Positions 46,192 to 59,600 of a stretch of DNA of 64,000 bases are shown one piece after another (position 1 is the first letter of the stretch; each line of letters starts with the position of its first letter). Source of the DNA: Vicia villosa (Eukaryota; Streptophyta; Magnoliopsida; Fabales; Fabaceae). The notes under the pieces are model-generated. The model saw only the letters and a program-made list of their open reading frames with translations, made no database searches and was not told the origin of the DNA. The DNA is taken from the NCBI RefSeq assembly GCF_029867415.1, contig NW_026705572.1, positions 1 to 64,000 of the forward strand, in the 5' to 3' direction. Both the position numbers and the translations under genes were made by a program.

Positions 46192-47391
46192 TGGTTTGTT
46201 CTGATCAATATTCTTAGTTTTGATGATAACAAGGATATGAATTTTGTGTGAGATAATGTGGTACTCTAATACATTGCAATTTCCCTTTCAGGAAATATAT
46301 AAAGAGTATGCACAAATCAGCGCTCAGAAGCTTTGACTCAGAAGGTTCAGCATGCAACATCAGAACATGGTCTGGCAAGACATCAGAAGATGGTCAAGCA
46401 GAATCAGAACATGGGTCTACGGAAGCATCAGAAGAACTTGAGATCAGAAGCAGAAGCACTGAAGTTCTCATGGTATCACGCTCAGAAGCACTTCAAGGTC
46501 AGAAGACAAGAAGATGCTATGCACCAAGCTGTTTGACTCTGATGATATTCAAACGTCGTATACACAAACATCAGATCAGAAGCAAGTACAAGTGGCAGGT
46601 TACGCTGACTGACAAAAGGAACGTTAGAAGCTATTAAAGGCAACGTCAGTAGATACAGCGTGAACAAGGCTCGAGGTAGTTGACAAAAGAGTGAAACATT
46701 AAATGCAATGTTGTACGGAATACGCAAAGCATTAAATGCTCCCAACGGTCATCTTCTCAAGTGCCTATAAATATGAAGTTCTGATGAGAAGCAAGGTTAC
46801 CAATTCTGAACGAACTTATTCTAAAAAACTTGCTAAAACGCTGTTCAACTCAAAGCTCAGAAACTTCATCTTCATCAAAGCTCACTACATTGCTGTTGTA
46901 ATATATTAGTGAGATTAAGCTTAAACATTAAGAGAAATATCACTGTTGTGATTATAGCTTTTCAGAAGCATTGTAAAACTCTTATTTGATTACATTAATT
47001 TGTAAGTAACTAGAGTGATCAAGTGTTGATCAGGATACTCTAGGAAGTCTTAGCTTGTGTCTAAGCAGTTGTAATTAGAGTGATCACGTGGTGGTCAGGA
47101 TACTCTAAGAAAGTCTTAGCTTGTGTCTAAGCATTTGTTCCTGGAGTGATCAGGTTGTGATCAGGATACTCTAGAAGACTTAGTCGTGGGCTAAGTGGAA
47201 AACCATTGTAATCTGTTGCGATTAGTGGATTAAATCCTCAGGTGAGGTAAATCACTCTGTGGGGGTGGACTGGAGTAGTTTAGTTAACAACGAACCAGGA
47301 TAAAAATAACTGTGCAAATTGTTTTTATCGTTCAAGTTTTTAGACTACACTTATTCAAACCCCCCCCCCCCTTTCTAAGTGTTTTTCTATC
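46192..47391 (+). mobile_element. SIRE/Maximus-type Ty1-copia LTR, interrupted at its 3' end
   Basis: The text TGTTCTGATCAATATTCTTAG near the start, the three diverged tandem blocks (GTGATCA … GGATACTCTA … CTTAG, about 47010-47190) and the end region CAAACCCCCCCCCC then TTTCTAAGTGTTTTTCTATC are typical of legume SIRE LTRs. It stops at 47391 where the Ogre-like LTR (TGTAGCAACC) begins. The remaining LTR end is missing from the window, so whether this was a solo LTR or a full element cannot be told. A short ORF at 46308-46637 is LTR sequence. Confidence 0.75.
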
Positions 47392-48488
47392 TGTAGCAAC
47401 CTGCCCTAAAAATTAAGGTATTTTGAGTCGCCACCTATTCTGAAGGGCGAATAGGAAACCCTACGCAGTTTAGAGATCCGGGTAAGTTATTATAATCAGG
47501 TTGAGGGAAGGTGTTAGGCACCCTCAACCCTTTCCTATTGGCTTTGAATCTAGGGTAACAGTTTTATGGCTAAAACATTGAGGTTTAATAGCTAAGAAAG
47601 TGAATAGGGGAAAATTGAGATTTTAGGGAGGGGGACTCGCCTTGGTTATCCAAGTGCCTACGTATCTCCTTAGGGAGAAACAGAGTCAACGTAGTTCGGG
47701 CACAGGATTGTACGCCTTTGAATTGATTATGGAGGTGTTTGAAGTTGTTTTGAAGTGCGAAATTCGAAGGTATTTTGAATTACCTTATCGTAGTTGTGAA
47801 CATCGCAGTGTTTGAAAGGATGTAAATCCGTAGTATCGTGGTTTAGTGTTTTAGATGTGGTTTTGGGCGTACAACCCTGCTTTAATATGGCACTGTTAGA
47901 TGCGGTGATCAATAGATTTGATCAGTATAGCTAACAGATTAATGGGCATTGCTGGTTACTCAGATCGATAGATTGATCGTCGCGGGCAGCAAATTGAATG
48001 TGTTTTAAATTATATTTTTTTTATCTCTCGTCTAATACGACCAATAGCTTTAGTCGGGTCGAGGAGAGAATTAATTAAAGGATTAATGTTTTATTATTTT
48101 ATTCGGATATTTGATCAGTACGACATAGAGAGTCGACTAATTCAAAGGCGGGATGAAATAGATATTCATTCGCCATTTATCTGTTAAAGGGAAAATTAGA
48201 ATTGATTGTTTTTATTGTTGGATTTGATTAATTAAATTAATCGATTGTTAATCATCGCGACCAATAGGTTTAGTCGGAACGAGTAACAAATTAAATCCAA
48301 AGACTTCGGCCAAGTGGCCAATGGGAATGGGGCGAACCCTAATATTATAAACTTTTATAGGGTTTTTGTGATTTACAATTAATTAAAATTAATTAGAACA
48401 ATTAAATCGAATAGTCGAGATAATTAACTAAATAATTCTAAACCCCTAACTACAATCCTAATCCTAATTTAATCATATTATTAATCTA

Positions 48489-48493
48489 ATAAC
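48489..48493. repeat. Target duplication ATAAC of the solo LTR (left)
   Basis: ATAAC is repeated at 52672-52676. The uninterrupted LTR at about 62224-62228 has it once (CTAATAACTAGAC). Confidence 0.93.
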
Positions 48494-51400
48494 TGTTGCA
48501 CCCCAAAATTTGCCCACATATTTAATTTCTAACTGGCTTAGGCCTATCACTTCATATACATCTCTCCATTAGGGCATTAACATAACATCATGCATCATTA
48601 ATCAATAACTTTGCATTGGATCAAGGATCTTGGAAGCTAGAGTTTTATATGGTCATTCATTGTGTGCTTCTTTCTCCTAAAGCTACAAGGTTTTCCTCTA
48701 TGAAGATTCACCAAGGGGAAGAGGAATATGGGTTTTATATGTGGTGTCTGCAATCATTAATTCGACTGAGATTCATCGGATTTCATGTCGATATATCCTT
48801 ACGCGCTTCTATTGTTATCTTCTTCAAGAATTCCTCAAGGCATTACTGTTGTGGTGGGTTGAAATACAAGGGTAATGGCAGGAGAGGCTGACTTGTTCAT
48901 TTATCTTGATCAATACAACTTTTGGCTCGCATCATGTGCTTAGTACTTCAATTGCGGGTTAATTGAGATTTCGAGAATTAATGATTCAAGACTTGCCGTT
49001 GAAATTTGGAAGTGAAGGTTTATTATGTGGACTTGAGGTTATTCATTAAAACTTGAAGTGGATTTGCGTAAATAAATAAAAAAGAGATTAATCGGAAGTG
49101 CTTGGTATTCCCGTTATAAGACTAAGGCGTGCATGATTATTCATCAAAAAGATTTGTTAGGCAGCGGTGCAATTCTATTCAAATTCATTCAACTCAAAAT
49201 TCAAGTTCCAAATGACATTCATTATGCCATATTCAAGTTCCACCATTCAAATACTTCAAAAGAATCCATTCATTATAAATTCCCAATTTCATTACAAAAA
49301 TCAAGTTCTATACATCATCAAATTCTTCCAAGGTTCATACAATACCATTACATTCCATCCAAATCCATTACAAAAAGATCACAAAAGCTCATTACAATTA
49401 TCCATTCAAGTTCCATTCAAAATCTATTACAAAAATCCAAATAGAATTACATAGAAAGTTACAATAAGAATACATTTGACCCTTTGACTTTCTTTTACAA
49501 GTTAACTCTCATAAACCTATCACTTTTCAAAATCTTTATCACTTTCTTTCTCCATGATCAAAGCTCTAAGTCACCAATTCTTCTTCACTTCCAGAACTAC
49601 ACCAGTCCCCATGCTAAACTCCTTGTACCAAGCCTGCAGCCACTTTCTCCATCTTCGTTTGTTGAAAACCTGTCAAAAAGAAAACCAATGAGGAAACATA
49701 GTCCAATACTTGCAGCTCATGAATAATCCATCAAAACAAAATCCAAACCACCTGCAGCGTTACAACCATAACACTAAAACAAAATTCTCAAAAACAGTTA
49801 CCATTCTAACCAACCTCCTAACAGAATCCAACTGTCCAAACAGAAAAATAACTAACCTAACTGTCGCTAACAGAAACTGTAACTAACCTAACAGCTCATA
49901 ACTGAAACAGAATTTCAAATTAACAAGCCTAATTGATTCCTAACTACCTATCAATCACCTATAACAAAATTCATAACAGAAAATCAGAAGGGCAGAACTA
50001 ACCTCAATCTCACTCTCAATCTTCTGCTCTCCATCTCCCTATATAACAGAACTTCTCCACCCTTCAAGGCTCTCCCTCCATCTTCACCATTCATTTTCAG
50101 AGTCAGCACCATTTCCACTCTAAAACATCACTTCTTCCCTCTTCCTCCACCTTGATACTTCAACCTTCATCTTCTCTCCCATTCAGCATCTTCTTCAATT
50201 CACCTTTGAACCAATCTCCACTTCTACCTCCAATCATCATCTTCAATTTCTCTCTCACGATACATAACAGAAAACCTGTAAAGAATCAGAAACAAACACA
50301 AAAAAAATCAGCAACAATCTTCGACCCTGAGCCTTCACGTTCATCAACTTCAATCATCTACCGCAACCTCACAACAACGACTTTAATCCGTAGTAGAAGA
50401 AGAAGTGTGAATCGGAAAACAAGATCAAAAGGTTAAGGCGAGTGCTTACTTGAATTTCTTGTTACCAACAACGATCCTTATTGCATCAACTTCATCCTCA
50501 CCACGAGCTTCATATCACATCGCATGATCACCGACATCGTCGCCAACGCCATAGCTCTGCAACAGTCTTCATCATCACATCGCATCGCCATAAGTCATGA
50601 GCTTCACCTGAGATATCAAGTGATCATCATCATCATCACGAAATCGAAGAAACACTGAACTCTCTCCGTCGAGCGCGAATCGGAACATTGAGTGTAAGGC
50701 ACAAGTCGACGGAAGGATTAGCGTGAGTCGGAACTAAGCGAAGAGAATCGAGGGATTGCATCAGTTGAGAGACGAAATTGAGAGGCGGAGAGGAGACTGG
50801 GGGCAATGTTCACTGCGGCACTTTGATCTTTCATCGGAGAAGGTTGAGTTCTTCGTCGCGCGCCGTTCATGATGTTGAGAACAGAATCGGAGATGAGAGC
50901 GGAGGCTTTGAGCTTGAGAGAACAGAGAGGGAGCGATTGAGACGGAGGAATCGATGTGTGAACGGATCATGGCGGCGAGATTTGATCGGAGGGGTAGGTT
51001 GCCGCCGATCATAAAGAGAAGAAGAGCGTGAAAGCTGCGTGAAAGTTGGAACGTCACGAGTAAAACCCTAATCCCCTTTCATTTTAATTTAATTTTAATT
51101 TAATTCATTTTGCTTTGATTGAAAAAAATCTGAAAATTGAATAAACAAAAAACCTGTTTGGAATTAACAAAAATCTGGTATTGGATCAAACAAAGCTTTT
51201 GGGCCACACGAATTGCATCACACACCCCCTTTTGCCTGAGCCCAATATCATTTTTTTTTACTAAAGAAGCTCTGAAAACAAAGATCTCTTGGGCCATTGA
51301 TTGGGCCCTGCGCCCAGATTATTTGCTACACTCTATAATCTAGCACTCACCCCTGAATCCATATTATTTTCATGTTAGATTTTAGGTTATACTTAGCATT

Positions 51401-52671
51401 CTTTTTTTTTTTTTACATTTTTTAGAGGATAAAAAGATGAAATCGATAAAAATGCTAGTTTTAATTAGATTTTTAGTATTCTTTTAGTCATTAATTGATA
51501 AAATTGTCTACACTAAAAACTCATAAAAATAGTAGTATTTTTTAGACTAATTTTGCACTAACGCTTGAATTGCTTTTGTATCATTTCCATGTTATTTTTG
51601 TGTATGATTGTTGTGTGATTTTATTACTTGTTTTTGGCCATGATTTTGGGTCTATTTTGTTGATACCATTTTAATGCTCCTTTTAGAATTTAGTCACCAT
51701 GTTAACATTAGACCTAGACTAGAATAACAACTATTAGGCTAGTATGATAGGATAGTCTCCCTTTCATTTCTTTTTCTTTTTCAACATTAAGAAACTTAAT
51801 AAATACTGATGAGGATCATACCGTTACTTTTTCTTTTCGTAGTAGGAAAGAAATGATTGTGGCGTAGGCCCCAATGTATGTTCTTTCCCACTCAGCGGAA
51901 GAGAAATGATTGAGGCGTAGGCCTCGGTGTATTTCTTAACCGCTATTTAGAGAAACGATTGTGGTGTAGACCTCGATGTGCATTCTCTAAATATTCAAAA
52001 AAACTCTTTTTGGTATGATCTAAGTCACAAACAAATTTCCCTTAAAAAACACCCAACCAAAAATACATAAAATGCTTAATAAAAGGCTCAGACTTAAAAC
52101 GAAGTAAGGAAGTGATGCGAAGCCTTGTAGTGGGTTTTGTCATCATGGAATTACAATAAAAGACACAAACCCAAGTTCATTTTCTTTTGCCTTGTTAGGC
52201 ACCTAAGAACAAGTTAAGTCCTTTCCAAAGTAGGCGTATAAGTCTCCAAAGGTCGAGCATCGTGGATTGTGACCTTAACCGCTGTTCAACTAAAAAACAC
52301 AAAACAAATGGAAACTATGGAGCCGAACTACGGTCGCTCTGATTCCTTTAATGGGATACGTAGGCATTGGGTCGCGGGGCCTAAGCGAGCACACTTGTAA
52401 ATAATTCCTTCTTTTCCCCGTATTTCTTTTGCATTCATTCGCATTTAGGTTTTAGACATTAGACACCCTTTAGATAGAAACAAACATAGGTGGATACCAT
52501 CGAGTACGATGGGCGTGAGGGGTGCTAACACCTTCCCCTCGCGTAACCGACTCCCTTACCCTTTTTCTCTGGTCGTGAGACCGTTGTTTTGTTTTGTGGT
52601 TTGCTGGCATTCCCTTCCTTTTCAGGATAAATATGTTAGTGGCGACTCTGTTAATTTTCGCGGTAGCGACA
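48494..52671 (+). mobile_element. Solo LTR of a Tat/Ogre-type family (4.2 kb) nested in the left LTR
   Basis: It starts TGTTGCACCCCAAAATTTGCC and ends CGCGGTAGCGACA (TG…CA) and is bounded by ATAAC on both sides. Comparison with the uninterrupted LTR at about 62225 gives the exact empty site. Near the 3' end it has GGTGCTAACACCTTCCCC and GTGGCGACTCTG text, as in the other Tat LTRs. CTATATAAC at about 50038 is a likely TATA region. There is no internal domain, primer site or polyprotein, so it is a solo LTR left by LTR-LTR recombination. The small ORFs inside it (for example at 49133-50436) are not recognisable proteins. Confidence 0.88.
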
Positions 52672-54243
52672 ATAACTAGACAAAAATTAAATTATATATA
52701 TACATAAATTTAATAATAATAAGATGAATTATGTAATCATATGAATAATAATAAAAAATAAAAAAAATTAGAAAAAAGAACCAGGCTTTTATTAGGTGTG
52801 GCTAGGCTGAATGCTTATGGTATGCATCCTTCCATCCTGTGCGTGAGATCTATATTGAGGGGAGATCCAAGGGTGCTTAGCGGAGGCGCACCGTGAGTAT
52901 GTATGAGAGCGCAACACCGGATCCGTAAGCATGCTGTACCAAAGAAAATAAGGAAAATATATACGGGACAGTGGGATCGAACCCAGGTCCCTTCGGTTCC
53001 AAGACTCCATTCAAACCAAGGGCGCTGCAGCCATTTGTTGTTAGAACCATAATCCCATTCTATTATATAAAAAAAACCATGAATTGACATTAAAAAAAAA
53101 CCAGACGCGCGCGGGGCAGCTTCTCCTTCGTTTCAGCTTTTCTGGAAAACAAAACTTATGGCCACGTTTTTTTGTGTGTGGTCCTAAACCTGCAGATCTC
53201 AAAATCCAAACAAATCAACACTAAAATCAAATTAAAGGGCGTGGTTCAACCGCAAATCATTCCCCGAATTCAATAGAATCGTTAATTTGGGCTAATTTCT
53301 TCTAAACCTCAGTGCCCCCAATCCAAAATTTCCATAACCTAACAATGGCAGAACACTATACCTGCACCCAAACTCAAATTAGATGGCACAAAAAGCTTCT
53401 AAACTTCTTCAAGATCCAGCATATATAATCAAACACAATTTAAATTGCCTAAATATATGAAATTGGGATTAAAACAAAATGCCTAAACCGTGAGTGTATG
53501 GAGACAATTTTGCATGCTTTGGTCGCCTCTGTCGATCGGGTTAGCCTTAGGAAGGATCGAGGAAGATGATTTAATCCTTGGAATGGCTCGAATTCGCTTC
53601 AATAATCCTCTGCCATGGCCATTGAGTTTACGATTTTTTAGAGCTCCGCACCATGTCTTTTTTCGGCCAAAAAGACCCCCTCATCATTAGGACTTCTCTC
53701 CCATATATAACAGAATAATTAGGTTATCCTTTGAGTCCAAAATTCATTCAATCCAAGATTGAGATTTTGATTGAAAATCCACATCTAAGTTTTCCAATTT
53801 GGTTCTAATTCCATCCTTCCATGAATCGTGAACAAACTCTTGTTTTTGGTTTATTATTTTTTTATTTTTTTTATAATAATAACTAATAGTAATTAACACT
53901 AATATAATAATAATACTCCTAATAGTATAATAGTTAGTATAATAGTTAGTAAAAAAATTACAAAAATAATAATTCTAATAATAAATGATAAAAATTAAAT
54001 GGTAAATTGAATAAAATGAGCAAATATAAAAATAAATTATGATGATTACAAACCCCAAAAAATAAGATAGATGGGCCAAACGTTTGGACCCAAGATACCT
54101 GTTAATTTCACCTCATTTTAAGTCAGAGTATTTTATAAGAGGGTGGGTTTGACAATAGGAGTGTCAAACCCCATGACTCTTAATTTTGACCCTTGATGAA
54201 ATAAAAGATATAGATCTGATCGGGCAAATTTTGGGGTATGACA

Positions 54244-54255
54244 GCTGCCCCTGTT
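54244..54255 (-). other. Polypurine-like tract beside the left LTR
   Basis: On the minus strand AACAGGGGCAGC ends directly at the LTR start TGTCATACC. The same arrangement occurs at 63786-63797 beside the right LTR. Confidence 0.7.
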
Positions 54256-54839
54256 CAATCTTCTTAAACCTGAAGAGTCGGATAGACACGTCTGCCTATC
54301 GTGATCTAAAGGTAGAAGATGATTGAACACTGAAAATGCCCTGAAATTTGCTTATGTCGGGAAGAAGTTCTGTGGGAGATGGGCTTACAGATGCCACCCA
54401 AGGTAAATACCATTTCTCAGGATTGTGAAGCAAATGGTTTGAAAGGAACCACCTGCTTTGATTGTAGTACGGCCTAAAAAGGCAACCTGAATTTTGTGCA
54501 ATGTTATGATGCATGCGGTGTATGATGCAGTGAGCTTCTCAAAATAAATGAGAGTGATGTATGTATATGCATTATGCATGAATGAAGTAGGTTAGTTGGA
54601 TGATGCATGTTTGTTAGTTAGGTTAGTTGAAGTATGTTAGTAATTCTGAAAAGAAAGATAAAACCTTTGCATGTTATTGATGATGTTTTAAAAGATATCA
54701 CTGCCGAGGGACTAACGTGATAAGAACCCAATTGAGAAACCCCTTTGTAGATCCTTGTTGTAAAAATCCTTTGTAAAACCCTGTTTGCTTGGAAAAGCTC
54801 CTAGAAAGGATGGAATACGTCTTAAAGAAGACTGCCTGG

Positions 54840-55092
54840 AAAGGCTCCTGCACCATTTAGGATAATTTGCTATGCTTATAGCAACTTCACCTGCACCTGC
54901 ACCATTTAGGATAATTTGCTATGCTTATAGCAAACTTCACCTGCACCATTTAGGATAATTTGCTATGCTTATAGCAACTCACCTGCACCATTTAGGATAA
55001 TTTGCTATGCTTATAGCAAACTCACCTGCACCATTTAGTATAATTTGCTATGCTTATAGCAACTCCACCTGCACCATTTAGGATAATTTGCT
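54840..55092. repeat. Tandem repeat, about 47-bp unit
   Basis: Five or six copies contain CACCATTTAGGATAATTTGC and then TATGCTTATAGCAA, with small length differences (AACTTCAC, AACTCAC, AACTCCAC). Confidence 0.9.
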
Positions 55093-55094
55093 GT

Positions 55095-55335
55095 AACAGT
55101 CAGACGGAAACTGACTACCAAACGAGAATTGGATTTTTGTGCACCAGTCAGACGAGAACTGACTACCAAACGAGAATTGGATTTAATTGTACCATTCAGA
55201 CGGGAACTGACTACCAAACGAGAATTGGATTTTTATGCACCAGTCAGACGGGAACTGACTACCAAACGAGAATTGGATTTTTATGCACCATTCAGACGGG
55301 AACTGACTACCAAACGAGAATTGGATTTAATTGTT
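55095..55335. repeat. Tandem repeat, CAGACGGGAACTGACTACC unit
   Basis: Five copies of a unit of about 50-56 bases contain CAGACGGGAACTGACTACC followed by AAACGAGAATTGGATTT. Open frames across it give repeated TDYQTRIGF peptides. These are a by-product of the repeat, with no start context or domain. Confidence 0.9.
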
Positions 55336-55500
55336 TTCCAGGACGAGAACTGGACTTTGCAAGGATTTGCCAGAACGAGGACTGGACTTTGTAAGGATTT
55401 TCCAGGACGAGAACTGGACTTTGTAATGATTTGCCAGGACGAGAACTGGACTTTGTAACGATTTTCCAGAACGGGAACTGGACTTTGTAAGGATTTGGAT
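55336..55500. repeat. Tandem repeat, CCAGGACGAGAACTGGACTT unit
   Basis: Five copies of about 32-36 bases follow the previous array directly and share its GACG(A/G)GAACTG core, so the two arrays are probably related by descent. Confidence 0.9.
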
Positions 55501-55719
55501 TTGCAAATGAAAATTGGGCTTTTATAGTATATGAATGTAATAGACGACATGTATATGTTGATGCGTATGTATGTATGCTGACGCTGGTGTTAATCCCAAG
55601 ATTGAACCCGTTGAACTTGTTTACTCCATGCTTGCACCTATACCCTGACTATGCTTATGCTGGCTTTGTAATGTTTATGTATGCGGGTAATGTATATGTT
55701 GGCTGATGTAATGAGTGGA

Positions 55720-56700
55720 ACGAAGTAATGTCTTCTATAAGACTACCTGAAAAGGTTTCTGAAGTGGATGTGAAAATTTGTCTTGAAAAAGGCTACTGAA
55801 AAAGTTCTTAGCAAAGAATGAGGAATGTCTTAGAAAAGACCACCCACAAAGGTTCGTAGAATGTCTTAAAGAAGACTGCAAAGGATGCCAAATTGTTTTG
55901 AAAAAGACTACTTGAAAAGGTACTTAGAATAAGAATATCTCGAAGAAGACTACCTGAAAAGACACTTAGAAAAAGAATGTCTTGAAGGGGATTACCTCAA
56001 AAGGTACTTAGGACAAGAATGTCTCGAAGAAGGCTACCTCAAAAGGTACTTAGAAAAAGGAATTTCTTGAAGAAGACTACCTGAAAAGGAACTTAGAAAA
56101 AGGAATGTCTTGAAGAAGACTACCTGAAAAGGAACTTAGAAAAGGGATGTCTTGAAGAAGACTACCTGAAAAGGAACTTAGAAAAAGGAATGTCTTGAAG
56201 AAGACTACCTGAAAAGGAACTTAGAAAAAGGAATGTCTTGAAGAAGACTACCTGAAAAGGAACATAGAAAAGGGATGTCCTGAAGAAGACTACCTGAAAA
56301 GGAACTTAGAAAAAGGAATGTCTTGAAAAAGACTACCTGAAAAGGAACTTAGAAAAAGGAATGTCTTGAAGAAGACTACCTGAAAAGGAACATAGAAAAG
56401 GGATGTCCTGAAGAAGACTACCTGAAAAGGAACTTAGAAAAAGGAATGTCTTGAAAAAGACTACCTGAAAAGGAACTTAGAAAAAGGAATGTCTTGAAGA
56501 AGACTACCTGAAAAGGTACTTAGAAAAAAGAAAATGTCTTGAAGAAGACTACCTGAAAAGGTTTTTGGAAAAGGCGATGATTGTCTTAGAGCAGACTACC
56601 TAGAAAGGTTTTTAGAAATAAAATGTCTTACAGAAGACTACCTAAAAGGTTCTTGGAAATGACGATGATTTTCTTAAAGAAGACTACCTAAAAAGGTATG
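55720..56700. repeat. Long tandem repeat, about 41-bp unit (GAAGACTACCTGAAAAGG)
   Basis: About twenty units contain AATGTCTTGAAGAAGACTAC and CTGAAAAGGAACTTAGAAAA. The centre (56040-56520) is highly regular, with higher-order repeats of about 120 bases (AACATAGAAAAGGGATGTCC variant). The edges decay. Confidence 0.92.
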
Positions 56701-59600
56701 GTGTAATGTGTAAACCAATGTGTGTAATGCATGATTTATATGTATTTGCATGATGCTCCAATGACAGGTTGTTGATAACCCAAGCGTATATAGCTCGCTG
56801 GAGTTGTAGGTTTGTTTGATAAGGTGGGGTGTGATGCTAGCGCGATTCCCCGATACCTGTTTTTGAAGATCGTAGTTAGGAGAAAGATTTGTCGGATGTT
56901 GTAAAGTGCGAGAACGCCTTTCCCTTTTGTCGTGCGCCTTGCCCCAGTTTGATTTTGTGAAATACTCCACGCCTTTAACCTTTGGAGGTTCTCCACACCT
57001 TTAACCTTTGGAGATTCTCCACACCTTATGGGTTTGATACCCAATGCCCCGATGTTTAGTGGAGAAAGGATCCCCATGATCTCCAAGCCATGAAGGGAAT
57101 GCCCCGAGGAATAACCTTGTCGTACCAATGTACTCCAGCGTTTAGGTTGAAGGGTGTGCCCTTGATCTCCAGGATATGGAGGACTATCCCTAGTGTTCTA
57201 TCCTTTGTATTTGAATTCTTCCCATGTTTGACATGCCCCTGATTGTTATTTCTTCGAGATGTGACCCAGGTTGATTGAACCTTAGGAAGAATGCCCCTAG
57301 TGAATAGGATGTTTGATTGCATGCCCCTGTGATCTTTGAAATTTTGCCCCTGTTTAGGAGAACCCTCTAGATGTGGTTCCCCCTACTCCGAGGTATTTAT
57401 TATAAATGATCACCTTTGATTAAACCAATTTCGAGATTTCCTCGATGCTAAGTGTATATTCGTAGATGGCGTTGTACCCTTTGAGAAGTAACTCCAATGC
57501 GATGTGTATGCATGTTTTGAAATCGTAGTCCGTTATGAATTAGGACGGGATGAATGCTTGAAGAAGCGTAGTGGTTAGAAATAGTTTTAACAAACTTTAG
57601 GAGTCAGTATAACAACTCCTGCTTAATATGCTTTCATGGTTAACCTTGCCTCAATTAGGACTTTTGAATGTTGTAATTTGGTCTGGTTCACAGTTTTAAG
57701 AAACAATGGATATAAGTCTCAAAGTTTATTTACCCCACCCTTTTCTCCTTGATGTTCTCCGAATCCTAAAAGTTCGCTTAATCCAATGGATGTGCTTTGT
57801 TTGCAAGAGAACCGCTTTGGTTTTGATGTTGAGCACAAGCCCTAGTAGAGATCCAAGCACTGATGAAAAATGTTGTAAAGATCCAAGCGTTTATGAGAAG
57901 CTTCGATGATTTAGCAGTCACAAGATTATCCTTTGTATTTCTCCTTTATTTTCCCCTTATTTTTGCATGAACCAACCCTTTTGAGTTTGATCCATCGGGA
58001 TGTCCTAAATTTTGCCTAAGTCATTTTTGTTTTCTTTTATGAAATTTTCCGTTTTGACTTAGCGGGCGCTTTTCTCCTTTTTCTTTTGAATACTCCTTTT
58101 GAGATTGATCCTTGGATATTGAATGTTGTGACTGCTATGTTGATTTTGATTTGCAAGCTTCGCCTTTGATACTTCCTCGATCTTGAATGATGTAATGAGG
58201 AAGAAGATGTGCTCGAACCTTTGCTTTGCTTGATCCTTATGCTTGAACCCTTGCTTGGATTGACTGATTCTCTTGACAACCAAAATACACCATTGAATTA
58301 ATTGAAGTCTACCCTTCCCCTGGTTAAAATCAAGGTTTATTTGAAAAGTAGAAACAAACTCCAACTCCTGGCTCGAGGGGGTGACGAGGGATTAACATCC
58401 TTATATCTCCACTGTTTGGGAATTGAAACAATGCCTGTACATCCTCGGCTCGGTCTTACCTTGAAAGCATATGTTTAGCTGGACTTAGTTATTTTTGTTC
58501 TTCATTCTCCCTCAAGTCTGTTAATAACCATAACTTTGAAATAGAATAGAATAGAAATGTGTGAGTGTAAACTCGTAGTAATGAGTGAATGAATTGACTC
58601 CAAAACCTGCATGGTTGTCCCATTATAATTACTAATCTGAAGGCACAACTTTTATCCTGAGTACACTTAGCGATCGTAGGAGTTGAAATTCTTAGCATGA
58701 CAAAACCTATCAATCCTAGGGACAATCTCCTTTGTAAATCCGTTTGACCTTGTTTTACTCCTTAGTTCATGGACTTGTACAAGTAAAGGGCAACCTCAAA
58801 TTATCCTTGGGTACGTCAAACCTGTTGAGAATAAATTGTTAGCGGTGGGTTTTCGTCGTATCGGAACTTCATGAGTTTCCTTTGACTGAACCTCTTTTGC
58901 TTTTCCTAAGGATAGTGTCGCACCGTTCGTAACCCCCAGAGTTTGTGGATCGATAGAGAGAACGCCTATGACCCTTTTTCCCCTTGATGTGGAGTTAACA
59001 CAGGTCGCCTTCCCTCCATCGTAGTTATGCATCTTTGTTCAGGATATTGCCCTCAGTTGGACTAATCCTTGCCCCCAGGTTATCGTTGAGCGTCCTTGAA
59101 AGTTTGATATGTTCTAAGATGAACCCCTTTATGACTAGATACATCTTGAGTGCATCTATGAGGGAACTCTTTGTTGAACTAATCCTTGCTCGATGAAAAC
59201 CTTTATTGTATTTATAATCCTGTTATGACAAGGCATGGACATGCGTCTGGCATGGCGAAAGGCATCCTTTTTTCTCCTTGTAAGGTTAAGATCCTTCTCA
59301 ATAATTTATCCTCCTTTCTCCATAGTCTACGATCCTTTGATCTTCTTCGGGAATTTTGGGAAACCGGCTAGCGCGGTAAGTTTGGATGCGGGTGAAGATA
59401 GAAATGCAAATGTAGATGCAAATTTATGACTGCATGAAAATGCGAATGCATGGGTATGCGGGACTCCTTGTTATTGTAACTCCTTGTATGAAATGCAAAC
59501 GTGTGACATGTACTCCTAGGGATAGCCTTAGAGGCGACATTAGACCCTAGCGAAATCCTTGCAAGATAGATGCTATGACACACCAATGGAAATCCCTTAG
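56701..59600 (-). other. Non-coding part of the Ogre-like body
   Basis: There are a few short direct repeats (for example TTTAACCTTTGGAGGTTCTCC/ACACC near 56965-57020, and CCCTTGATCTCCAGG/CCCCATGATCTCCAAGCC near 57070-57165). No recognisable protein, RNA gene or splice pattern is seen. Open frames here are under about 130 codons and lack known motifs. Confidence 0.5.

Larger units (their letters stand above)
47392..54243 (-). mobile_element. Left (3') LTR of non-autonomous Ogre-like element, split by an inserted solo LTR
   Basis: Excluding the insertion at 48494-52676 (including one copy of the duplication) it is about 2.67 kb and matches 61127-63785 closely. On the minus strand it starts TGTCATACCCCAAAATTTGC and ends GGGCAGGTTGCTACA. 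It contains the Tat-typical GGTGCCTAACACCTTCCCT near its 3' end. The inner edge at 54243 is bordered by a purine-rich AACAGGGGCAGC on the minus strand, as expected for a 3' LTR. It inserted into the SIRE LTR. Confidence 0.88.

Noticed and set aside
47392..48493. Plus-strand reading of the Ogre-like LTR (TGTAGCAACC…GGTATGACA also has TG…CA ends)
   Set aside because: The primer site (61107-61124) and the polypurine-like tract (54244-54255) both read on the minus strand, and the LTR start matches other Tat LTRs only in that orientation.
50761..51057. Overlapping ORFs on both strands at 50.7-51.1 kb in a GC-richer patch
   Set aside because: The patch lies inside the solo LTR. No motif, and the frames on both strands are equally open, as expected for compositional bias.
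55050..55458. Open frames encoding repeated TDYQTRIGF or RRELTTKRELD peptides, and a CRISPR-like look of the array
   Set aside because: The peptides are translations of a tandem minisatellite whose units are adjacent, without unique spacers, and lie in a retroelement body. No cas-like gene or start context is present.
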